Shown: piece after piece, positions 1-4,846 of the stretch
How the letters are laid out: each line of letters starts with the position of its first letter
Position numbering within the stretch: the first letter of the stretch is position 1
DNA from: Candidatus Saccharimonadota bacterium
GTDB lineage: Bacteria; Patescibacteriota; Saccharimonadia; Saccharimonadales; Saccharimonadaceae
NCBI GenBank assembly: GCA_020428185.1
Contig: JAGQNH010000023.1
Span: 1 to 5,349, forward strand
DNA: 5,349 bases
Direction of reading: 5' to 3'
The notes under the pieces: model-generated
What the model saw: the letters and a program-made list of their open reading frames with translations, nothing else
What the model was told of the DNA's origin: nothing
Databases searched by the model: none
Translations under genes and position numbers: made by a program

Positions 1-608
1 TTTGCTGAATCGGTTGTTTCAAGGTGGATTTCTACTGAATGTGCAGCATTCGGGTCTGCTGTTTGGATGCCGTCAGAGTCATAAAACGTAAATGTAGACG
101 TAGAGAAATATTTTGTCATGACGACATCTGCGGGGCAGTCGAGCGTGGCGGATATCGGTGGACAACTCTGTATCATAGCATTGCCGCTTGCGGCTGTGTT
201 TGGTAGGCTGCGACGATATAGTGTGGTACCGCTACTATAATAGACGACTTCATTGTTGTAAAGTTTGCCCGTAGCAGGGTCAATGATAAAATTGCCGTCG
301 CTGTCTTGTGCGGGCATGGCCATAACAAGGATATGGTTGGCGCTATTTGTTGCCCATCCGCCACCTTGATTTGGGTCAGAGATGAGATTGGATGCATTGA
401 CACCCGATGCCATTCGAAGATCTTCTGTGAATTTCCCAATCGTTGCTTGAGATTCTAGTGACAATGTCGCCTTGCGATTGCTGGATGTCGCATCTGCATA
501 GAAGTGCAGGCTTGTCTCGACGACGGGCACAATAAGCAGGCCGATAAGTGCGATCGTGACAATCATTTCAGTGACAGTGAAGCCGCCTTCTTTTATGACA
601 CGCTTCAT
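1..608 (-). CDS. PilW/GspJ-like type IV prepilin, partial at its C-terminus
   Basis: The gene reads leftwards from an ATG at 608-606 and is open to the window edge, giving 202 visible residues without a stop. The N-terminus is a class III signal peptide. A short basic leader (MKRVIKEGG) is followed by cleavage after Gly9, Phe10 as first mature residue and Glu14 at mature position 5. A hydrophobic helix of about 20 residues follows (FTVTEMIVTIALIGLLIVPV). Prepilin peptidase should cut and methylate it, and the helix would anchor it in the membrane or pack it into a pilus. The region after the helix resembles PilW/GspJ minor pilins, and the rest is beta-rich with two cysteines (Cys149, Cys158) that could form a disulfide. 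Its start overlaps the stop of the upstream prepilin as ATGA and has no clear Shine-Dalgarno, so translation is probably coupled. The prepilin call is firm; the subfamily is tentative. Confidence 0.88.
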   Translation of the reverse strand, partial: MKRVIKEGGFTVTEMIVTIALIGLLIVPVVETSLHFYADATSSNRKATLSLESQATIGKFTEDLRMASGVNASNLISDPNQGGGWATNSANHILVMAMPAQDSDGNFIIDPATGKLYNNEVVYYSSGTTLYRRSLPNTAASGNAMIQSCPPISATLDCPADVVMTKYFSTSTFTFYDSDGIQTADPNAAHSVEIHLETTDSA

Positions 609-997
609 TGACCGAGTCCGTTCTCACTGACGAAGGAGGTGTAATGAAAGGTCTTCGTCTCTTCTTGGTAGGTGTAGCTGATAGTGACTGCTATTTTTTT
701 GATATGTGTGTCTTGATCGGATATGACATAGCTCGCAGAATTAGGTGGGCTGAGTGATGCCGGTAGTTCATCGGCGAAATCCGTCGTACCGTTTACGAGA
801 TTGGCGTATCCGGTGCCGCGAAGACTTTCGATTTTTTCTTCTGCGAGATTGTTGATCAACGTGTAGTCGACACTTTTTTTGTTGACATAGCCCGCCGACG
901 AGATCATGCCAGCTATCGCAGGAACAACCACGACAAACAGAACGGTTGCGATAATCAACTCGATAATTGTGAATCCGGATTCGTGTATTTTGGGCAT
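605..997 (-). CDS. PilV/GspI-like minor type IV prepilin
   Basis: This encodes a 130-residue prepilin. The start is taken at ATG 997-995. An in-frame TTG two codons earlier (1003) is possible but less likely. The leader MPKIHESG ends in the prepilin peptidase site: Gly8 then Phe9, with Glu13 at mature position 5 (GFTIIELIIATVLFVVVVPA). A hydrophobic helix to about residue 29 follows. The body has the pattern of PilV/GspI proteins: an EEKIESLRGTGY stretch after the helix, then a short beta domain ending in FVSENGLGQ. Such proteins are minor components that prime or cap a type IV pilus or pseudopilus at the cytoplasmic membrane. The stop overlaps the start of the next prepilin (ATGA), and the DUF5684-like gene lies 42 bp upstream of the ATG on the same strand. 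No good Shine-Dalgarno sits close to the start. Confidence 0.88.
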   Translation of the reverse strand: MPKIHESGFTIIELIIATVLFVVVVPAIAGMISSAGYVNKKSVDYTLINNLAEEKIESLRGTGYANLVNGTTDFADELPASLSPPNSASYVISDQDTHIKKIAVTISYTYQEETKTFHYTSFVSENGLGQ

Positions 998-1022
998 AGT
1001 CAAAAATATACCTATGTCTACT

Positions 1023-1031
1023 ATTGTACCA
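1023..1031 (-). promoter_or_regulatory. Candidate extended -10 promoter for the prepilin pair
   Basis: On the minus strand the short gap before the PilV-like gene reads TGGTACAAT, a TGN-extended -10 with 5 of 6 matches to TATAAT. Transcription would begin near 1016, about 19 nt before the ATG. No convincing -35 is visible. A second AT-rich hexamer (TATATT, 1010-1005) lies 7 nt before the ATG and would give a leaderless start, so which is used is uncertain. Confidence 0.4.
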
Positions 1032-1039
1032 CTAGATGC

Positions 1040-1516
1040 TCATGGTTTTATTGTTTTTGAGAGCGTATGGTTGCTGTGTTTTTCGGTTTGAAATGGGTTG
1101 ACGGGAACGTGTTTTTTGGAGGTGCGAATTTTTGACGTGCCGAAGGCGAGAATGAGCAGCCATACTATTGGCAAAAAGATAGCGAGAAGCACGAATTCGT
1201 CTTTTTTGCCGAATTTTTTGCCGATACGGTGCATGGCGATACAGAGGTATATCGCTGCTACGATATTCGCAACTGGAACAATACTCAGTATTGCCCAGAA
1301 TCCAGGTTGCTCACCCAAGACAAGAATTTTCCATGTACTGTATATCGGCACCCATGCGGTCCATTGAGGTATCTGAGATTTTTTGAAGATCCTGCTGAGT
1401 AGATACGAATAGAGTGCATATACGAAAATAATAAACACAGTGAAGCCCAAAGAGGCGAATAGTATTATCGAAATATCTGCACCAGTGGAGGCGAAATTAT
1501 TGGACAAATTATCCAT
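1040..1516 (-). CDS. DUF5684-like small membrane protein, function unknown
   Basis: This is a 158-residue protein with three predicted membrane helices (about residues 16-40, 72-96 and 107-126) and a basic, hydrophilic C-terminal tail of about 30 residues. The segment between helices 1 and 2 and the start of helix 2 carries the pattern WVPIYSTWKILVLGEQPGFW. With an IVPVANI stretch and a later FGKKDEF, this is what I recall of the DUF5684 family, common in Saccharibacteria and often annotated only by that domain. No catalytic residues can be named. It starts at ATG 1516-1514 with a modest AAGG ribosome site 5 nt upstream and lies just upstream of two prepilins on the same strand. A link to pilus assembly or envelope processing is possible but is only inferred from position. 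Its product would sit in the cytoplasmic membrane. Confidence 0.8.
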   Translation of the reverse strand: MDNLSNNFASTGADISIILFASLGFTVFIIFVYALYSYLLSRIFKKSQIPQWTAWVPIYSTWKILVLGEQPGFWAILSIVPVANIVAAIYLCIAMHRIGKKFGKKDEFVLLAIFLPIVWLLILAFGTSKIRTSKKHVPVNPFQTEKHSNHTLSKTIKP

Positions 1517-1545
1517 AGAGACCTTTTCTTATTATGCTTCGCTTT

Positions 1546-1554
1546 ATTGTAGCA
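1546..1554 (-). promoter_or_regulatory. Extended -10 promoter of the DUF5684-like gene
   Basis: The minus strand reads TGCTACAAT, an extended -10 (TGN plus TACAAT, 5 of 6). Transcription would start near 1539, leaving a leader of about 22 nt that contains the AAGG ribosome site. No good -35 is visible, as is usual for extended -10 promoters. It lies back to back with the presumed folD promoter. Confidence 0.5.
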
Positions 1555-1563
1555 TGGGCTTTA

Positions 1564-1572
1564 TGGTAATCT
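1564..1572 (+). promoter_or_regulatory. Possible promoter of folD giving a leaderless transcript
   Basis: The plus strand reads TGGTAATCT, a TGN followed by a poor -10 (3 of 6 matches). The hexamer ends 7 nt before the folD ATG, so a start at the usual distance would fall on the ATG itself. No Shine-Dalgarno precedes folD, which fits a leaderless mRNA. A -35 at normal spacing would overlap the divergent -10 at 1546-1554. The call rests on spacing more than on sequence match. Confidence 0.3.
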
Positions 1573-1579
1573 TAAAGAT

Positions 1580-2395
1580 ATGACAAGAGAATTAAATGGC
1601 CGAGAACTCGCAGACTATGTGAAGGAGCGCCAAGCGCGCCAAGTTCGTGCGTTGCGTCAGGCCCACCATATTTTTCCAAAACTAGCCATCGCACAGACAA
1701 TCGATGATCCTGTGATTGATTCGTACGTACGCCTGAAGCAGAATTACGGTGCTGATATTTTGATTGATGTAGAAGTGTACAAAGTAGACCAGGCTGAACT
1801 TTCGGGAGTGACAGATAGACTGAATCACGACCCATCTGTTCACGGTATTATTATTCAGCTCCCACTTGCGGATGTGTCGGCTACGCAAGAAGCAGTTGAT
1901 GCGATATTGCCGGAGAAGGATGTCGATGGCCTTGGATCGCGCGCGACGCTTGACCCTGCTAGCCCTACGGCGATATCGTGGTTGCTTGCTGGTTACAACG
2001 TTGACCTCAAGGGAAAGCATATAGCGATTATTGGAAATGGCCGTTTGGTCGGTGCACCACTACACAAGATGTGGCAACGAAGTGGATATGATGTGACTGT
2101 GTTTGATGAAAATAGCGAAAACATGAAAGAACAGCTGGTTGATTTTGATGTGATTGTGTCTGCCACAGGTGTACCTGGCTTGATTCAGACTGAAGATGTT
2201 AAGCATGGCGCAGTTGTCGTGGACGCCGGTACTGCAAGTGAGCACGGCAAGATCGTCGGCGATGTTTCGGCGGCTGTAAGAGAGCGTGGCGACGTGACGA
2301 TCACACCCGTAAAGGGCGGTGTCGGGCCACTGACTGTGACAGCACTTTTTGATAATGTTATTCGTGCCGCACAGGCAACAATTGAAACCGAATAG
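1580..2395 (+). CDS. folD: FolD: methylenetetrahydrofolate dehydrogenase / methenyltetrahydrofolate cyclohydrolase
   Basis: This cytosolic enzyme converts 5,10-methylene-THF to 5,10-methenyl-THF with a nicotinamide cofactor and then hydrolyses it to 10-formyl-THF, feeding purine and formyl-Met synthesis. At 271 residues it is complete but a little short for the family (about 280-300). The N-terminal catalytic domain carries the SYVRLK motif with Tyr49 and Lys53 (equivalent to E. coli Tyr50 and Lys54), GIIIQLPL (residues 89-96, Gln93) and PEKDVDG (111-117). The Rossmann domain has GNGRLVGAP (152-160), and the C-terminal signature is PVKGGVGPLT (243-252) where most FolDs have PVPGGVGPMT. Two family motifs are altered. 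The PCTP segment is replaced by DPASPT, and the HSxT/HRFT stretch after the second Rossmann strand is replaced by FDENSE (175-180). The latter suggests NAD rather than NADP use (inferred). It starts at ATG 1580 without a Shine-Dalgarno and faces the response regulator across 5 bp. Confidence 0.93.
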   Translation: MTRELNGRELADYVKERQARQVRALRQAHHIFPKLAIAQTIDDPVIDSYVRLKQNYGADILIDVEVYKVDQAELSGVTDRLNHDPSVHGIIIQLPLADVSATQEAVDAILPEKDVDGLGSRATLDPASPTAISWLLAGYNVDLKGKHIAIIGNGRLVGAPLHKMWQRSGYDVTVFDENSENMKEQLVDFDVIVSATGVPGLIQTEDVKHGAVVVDAGTASEHGKIVGDVSAAVRERGDVTITPVKGGVGPLTVTALFDNVIRAAQATIETE

Positions 2396-2400
2396 TTGTT

Positions 2401-2769
2401 CTACAGAGAAAGAGCTTCTTTGACTTTTGCGACAACTTGGCTTGGTGTTAATTCTGCTTTGACGATATAGCTGTGGATGCCAAGCTCTTTGAGTTCTTTT
2501 GGCGATTCTTCGATACCTAGATTAGTGAGAATTATCACTGGAATGTTTGCACCCCATGGTTGAGTGCGGATTTTTGCGAGCGCTTCGCTACCTGTCATTT
2601 CGGGCATTTGAAGATCAAGCAAAATAATGTCAGGAGTAAACGACTGTACCATCTCTACGCCAGTGCGACCGTTGTCGGCAAGGGAAACCTCGAAGCCGTC
2701 GGCCTCAAATTTCATTCGGTACATTTGGCTGATAACTGGGTCATCTTCGATAATTGCAATTTTTGTCAT
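2401..2769 (-). CDS. Single-domain CheY-like response regulator
   Basis: The 122-residue product is a receiver domain with no output domain. All the expected residues are present: acidic pair Asp9-Asp10, phosphoacceptor Asp52 in LLDLQMPEMTG, Thr82 in IILTN and Lys104 in YIVKAEL. It should be phosphorylated by a histidine kinase and act by protein contact, as CheY, PilG or PilH do, or as a phosphorelay step. It is transcribed alone on the minus strand, convergent with folD and divergent from the small-peptide unit. No kinase is adjacent; the nearest candidate is the partial sensor at the right edge, and the prepilin genes are about 1.4 kb away. It starts at ATG 2769-2767 with no Shine-Dalgarno and a -10 only 6 nt upstream, so the mRNA is probably leaderless. 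The family is certain; the partner is unknown. Confidence 0.95.
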   Translation of the reverse strand: MTKIAIIEDDPVISQMYRMKFEADGFEVSLADNGRTGVEMVQSFTPDIILLDLQMPEMTGSEALAKIRTQPWGANIPVIILTNLGIEESPKELKELGIHSYIVKAELTPSQVVAKVKEALSL

Positions 2770-2775
2770 AGTTGC

Positions 2776-2784
2776 AGTATAGCA
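2776..2784 (-). promoter_or_regulatory. Extended -10 promoter of the response regulator, leaderless
   Basis: The minus strand reads TGCTATACT (TGN plus a 5-of-6 -10 hexamer) ending 6 nt before the ATG, so transcription should begin at or next to the start codon. A TTTAAA at 18-bp spacing (2805-2800) could serve as a weak -35. The spacer holds a direct repeat AGCACT (2781-2786 and 2793-2798 on the plus strand, 12 bp centre to centre) that could bind a regulator. Confidence 0.55.
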
Positions 2785-2859
2785 CTTTGCGAAGCACTAT
2801 TTAAAGGGCTAGATAGTGTTAGCGTGATGATACGAGTAACAACAGTGGTCATAATGCTA

Positions 2860-2888
2860 TTGATTTATTTTATAAAAAATGATATACT
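2860..2888 (+). promoter_or_regulatory. Sigma70-type promoter of the small-peptide unit
   Basis: TTGATT at 2860-2865 (-35, 4 of 6) is separated by exactly 17 bp from TATACT at 2883-2888 (-10, 5 of 6), with a TG at 2880-2881 giving an extended -10. Transcription would start near 2895, leaving a leader of roughly 47 nt before the first small ORF. It is one of the two best promoters in the window. Confidence 0.7.
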
Positions 2889-2892
2889 GAGA

Positions 2893-2906
2893 GCATCTGC
2901 AGATGC
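2893..2906. repeat. 14-bp perfect palindrome at the transcription start of the small-peptide unit
   Basis: GCATCTGCAGATGC is a perfect inverted repeat lying 4 bp after the -10 hexamer, across the expected +1. As DNA it is well placed to be a repressor operator; as RNA it could only form a small hairpin at the very 5' end. A dimeric DNA-binding protein is the natural reader, but none is encoded in the window. Confidence 0.45.
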
Positions 2907-2941
2907 AGAATGGGCTTACCCACGTACCTATTAGGAGAAAG

Positions 2942-3064
2942 ATGAAGCAGTTGAGACAGCGCCTTGCTGATTTCTTCCTTGCAAGGATTTATATTCCCTT
3001 GCTGTGGAAGTTCGACAATCTCATGGTCAAAATCGAAGACTATCAGTATCGACCCAACAAGTGA
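2942..3064 (+). CDS. Small ORF 1: 40-residue cationic peptide, unknown
   Basis: ATG at 2942, TGA at 3062-3064, 40 residues. I do not recognise it. The start is supported by an AGGAG ribosome site (2933-2937) 4 nt upstream and by a strong promoter just before. The peptide begins MKQLRQRLADFFLARIY and has a hydrophobic or amphipathic stretch from about residue 8 to 31 (FF, IYIPLLW, LMV). Counting K/R against D/E gives a net charge near +4, and there is no cysteine. It could lie on or in the membrane. All three Phe codons are TTC. It is followed after 19 nt by a second small ORF, and both end before one strong terminator. It lacks a classical signal peptide. A membrane-active peptide, a toxin, or a small subunit of a larger complex are all possible; none is shown. 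Confidence 0.72.
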   Translation: MKQLRQRLADFFLARIYIPLLWKFDNLMVKIEDYQYRPNK

Positions 3065-3079
3065 TTCCTGAGGAGGAAT
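3064..3079 (+). promoter_or_regulatory. Ribosome binding site of small ORF 2 inside a short hairpin
   Basis: ATTCCT (3064-3069) and AGGAAT (3074-3079) can pair as a 6-bp stem with a GAGG loop. The near-perfect Shine-Dalgarno AGGAGG (3071-3076) lies across the loop and stem. It is 7 nt from ATG 3084 but only 1 nt from ATG 3078, which decides for the later start. The hairpin begins at the last base of the small ORF 1 stop codon, so a ribosome finishing that ORF would open it, allowing coupled translation. Confidence 0.5.
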
Positions 3080-3083
3080 GAAG

Positions 3084-3248
3084 ATGAGCAAATTCGCATT
3101 CAAGGTGTTCGCGCCACTCGCGAATGGCGCAATGATCATCGGATCGATAGCGTCGATAGTTGTCCGGGATTTCGCGGAAAACCCGAAGGAGGCCTACAGG
3201 CATCAGAAGAAAGAGGGTTTCCTCACTGCTGACTTCTGGAAGTCCTGA
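3084..3248 (+). CDS. Small ORF 2: 54-residue peptide with one hydrophobic segment, unknown
   Basis: ATG at 3084, TGA at 3246-3248, 54 residues; an in-frame ATG at 3078 would add two residues but sits too close to the AGGAGG site. I do not recognise it. Residues 8-28 are hydrophobic and rich in small residues (VFAPLANGAMIIGSIASIVV), long enough for one membrane helix, with two lysines before and a charged tail after it. The tail (29-54) is basic and hydrophilic and contains KEAYRHQKKEG. Net charge by K/R minus D/E is about +3. Its GC content is 86 of 165 bases, and all six Phe codons are TTC. The terminator starts 7 bp after the stop. A single-pass membrane peptide made together with small ORF 1 is the simplest reading. 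Bacteriocin, type I-like toxin or small accessory subunit remain open. Confidence 0.75.
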   Translation: MSKFAFKVFAPLANGAMIIGSIASIVVRDFAENPKEAYRHQKKEGFLTADFWKS

Positions 3249-3254
3249 TTTACG

Positions 3255-3298
3255 GGGCGGAGAAGTGTGTGACGTACACACACTTCTCCGCCCTATTT
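3255..3298 (+). terminator. Strong Rho-independent terminator after the small-peptide unit
   Basis: Two perfect 17-base arms (3255-3271 and 3277-3293) flank a 5-nt loop (ACGTA). The base of the stem is GC-rich (GGGCGG/CCGCCC) and a short T-rich run (TATTTT) follows. It is by far the strongest hairpin in the window, separates the peptide unit from the dehydrogenase gene, and lies 7 bp after the small ORF 2 stop. Confidence 0.9.
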
Positions 3299-3312
3299 TC
3301 TATTGGCAGGTA

Positions 3313-3341
3313 TTGTAAAAAATGTGATTTTATGTTAAAAT
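3313..3341 (+). promoter_or_regulatory. Sigma70-type promoter of the AAR-like gene
   Basis: TTGTAA at 3313-3318 (4 of 6) and TAAAAT at 3336-3341 (5 of 6) are separated by exactly 17 bp, with TGT at 3333-3335 forming an extended -10. The start would be near 3348, giving a leader of about 44 nt that holds a small hairpin and a GGAG ribosome site. Confidence 0.7.
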
Positions 3342-3359
3342 AATACTATAAACTCAAAT

Positions 3360-3378
3360 TATCGCTGTTTTGGCGATA
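3360..3378 (+). other. Leader hairpin upstream of the AAR-like gene
   Basis: TATCGC and GCGATA form a 6-bp stem with a 7-nt loop, ending 4 nt before the GGAG ribosome site (3383-3386). It could stabilise the 5' end, tune initiation, or as DNA act as a spaced operator. It is short, and chance cannot be excluded. Confidence 0.3.
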
Positions 3379-3391
3379 TACTGGAGAATAA

Positions 3392-4846
3392 ATGAACGAA
3401 GTTATCCCACCTAATAATGGCGTAAGAACTCGCGAGGAGCGCGAAGCTGTACTTGCACGTCTGAAATCAGAGGGTGGTGCATGGATTTCTATGCCTCCTG
3501 ATTACACCACTTTCTCGCGTGATAGTGTCTTGATGAAGCTCGATAAAGTAAATGCTGCTGTATTGGCTGAAACCGATGCTGATGTCAATGAGGTTGCTGA
3601 AGCGCACGAAAAAAGTGTGGCTTTTGCGAATAGCTCATTTGATTTTTATGAAGGCAAGAAGGACTTGGGGCGTAGTATCGAGCGAGCGTTTGTCGTACCT
3701 ATGCGATCCACACGTAATGACTATGATGAGATGATGCAGGGCAATGGGTATGCAAGCGAATCAACCCCTTTTGTGCCACTCTGCGATCCTGTTCGGTTTG
3801 GTGTGCCTTCAGAAATACGTATGCGTACAATGTATGGCCTTCCTCCTACGGTTTTAGACACGTATTTGAAGAGCAGTGACGACAAGGAGACGGGGGCTCT
3901 TGTTCTCTCGCCAGTGTATACGGATATGATACGTGATATTCGCACTGACAAAGAAAGCATGGCGCAAAGGATCCGACTGATGGAAGTTGGTGCATATATC
4001 CTTGAGAAAACTGCTCAATTTGCCCATCTTCAACTTGGCGCAAAGGTAATTGGTCTTGGTGCAACATTGCCAAAGATTACACACTTTGGTCAGGCGCTTC
4101 GAAGTATGAACGGTATGGAGAATCTTACGACAACAACAGGTCATGGTGGCACTGTGTATATGATTGTCGAGACGGCAAGAAAAATCATGGAAGAGACATC
4201 GATTGAATCTCATGGTCGGATTGGCGTCATCGGTGGTGCAGGGTCAATTGGCTGGTCTAGTACTGTAACTGCTCTCGATATGATACCTGATCATAAGCTA
4301 ATGAGCTTCGATATTAATAAGACACGCTTGTACGGTAAGATTGATACTGAAAAAGTAGGTGATAGAGTTAGTGTTGCCGATAGTGCCGCTGAGGTACTTC
4401 GTAGTACAAATATTATTTTGACGGCGATTACAGGCAGAATTGATTTGGACGATGAGGAATACAAAGACCTTGATCTCACAAATAAGGTGATTATTGACGA
4501 CAGTCAGCCAGGATGTTTCGATGCTGCTCAAGTTGAGGCAAGAGGCGGAAAGCTCGTATGGGTAGTCGGTGAAGACAACAGTGATAGTAAATTTATCACT
4601 CGCGACGGGTATTATACAGATGGCGTACCATACAATTACGGCAATAATTCGGGTCTGTATGGACATTTTTCTGAATTCGCATGTGGTCAAGAAGCGGCGG
4701 TTATTGCGCGATCAGGTGAGTATGACAAGGCAATTACTGCAGAGGTAGAACCTCGAAATGTACGTGTAATTAGTGGGCTATTCCGTGCCGCAGGTGTTGG
4801 TGTTGCTCCATTTCAAGCATTCGGTCGGCCTGTAGAAATTCGTTAA
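3392..4846 (+). CDS. AAR-like NAD(P)-dependent Rossmann oxidoreductase
   Basis: This complete 484-residue soluble protein starts at ATG 3392 behind GGAG with 5-nt spacing. The first 190 residues are of unknown fold and contain no motif I recognise. From about 195 the layout follows cyanobacterial long-chain acyl-ACP reductase. LGAKVIGLGATLPKIT (215-230) and NLTTTTGHGGTVYMI (244-258) match its GGFTSII and RFTTGNTHTAYVI segments. Next come a nucleotide-binding GVIGGAGSIG (278-287), VIIDDSQPG (367-374) near its VLIDGGYP, and FACGQEA (429-435) matching FACFAEA. An acidic Asp307 ends the second Rossmann strand where AAR has Ala-Arg, which suggests NAD(H) (inferred). Cysteines are only at 131, 375 and 431, and none appears at the AAR nucleophile position before FAC, so fatty aldehyde formation is doubtful. 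It may be a dehydrogenase of another substrate. Terminator upstream, own promoter; the sensor gene follows after 44 nt. Confidence 0.75.
   Translation: MNEVIPPNNGVRTREEREAVLARLKSEGGAWISMPPDYTTFSRDSVLMKLDKVNAAVLAETDADVNEVAEAHEKSVAFANSSFDFYEGKKDLGRSIERAFVVPMRSTRNDYDEMMQGNGYASESTPFVPLCDPVRFGVPSEIRMRTMYGLPPTVLDTYLKSSDDKETGALVLSPVYTDMIRDIRTDKESMAQRIRLMEVGAYILEKTAQFAHLQLGAKVIGLGATLPKITHFGQALRSMNGMENLTTTTGHGGTVYMIVETARKIMEETSIESHGRIGVIGGAGSIGWSSTVTALDMIPDHKLMSFDINKTRLYGKIDTEKVGDRVSVADSAAEVLRSTNIILTAITGRIDLDDEEYKDLDLTNKVIIDDSQPGCFDAAQVEARGGKLVWVVGEDNSDSKFITRDGYYTDGVPYNYGNNSGLYGHFSEFACGQEAAVIARSGEYDKAITAEVEPRNVRVISGLFRAAGVGVAPFQAFGRPVEIR

Noticed and set aside
173..439. Minus-strand open frame of 88 codons
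   Set aside because: Lies in another frame of the PilW-like prepilin gene, whose own frame has the clear prepilin N-terminus and stays open to the edge.
1003..1003. TTG start for the PilV-like prepilin
   Set aside because: An ATG two codons later gives a normal short leader before the cleavage site; neither start has a Shine-Dalgarno, so ATG is preferred.
1682..2020. Minus-strand open frame of 112 codons inside folD
   Set aside because: Shadow of the folD reading frame; its translation is Cys/Arg/His-rich and unlike any protein family.
2560..2934. Plus-strand open frame of 124 codons opposite the response regulator
   Set aside because: It is antisense to an unmistakable receiver domain, has no recognisable protein content, and runs through the promoter of the small-peptide unit.
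605..3248. Possible UGA recoding, as in some CPR lineages
   Set aside because: TGA is the natural stop of the PilV-like gene, the DUF5684-like gene and both small ORFs, at sensible protein ends; no gene has an in-frame TGA that needs reading through.
2870..3281. Two overlapping minus-strand open frames (about 89 and 84 codons) across the small-peptide region
   Set aside because: One begins inside the terminator stem and neither has a promoter or ribosome site on that strand, while all signals here (promoter, two Shine-Dalgarno sites, terminator) point to the plus strand.
3846..4213. Minus-strand open frames opposite the AAR-like gene
   Set aside because: Antisense shadows of a conserved oxidoreductase frame, without start signals.
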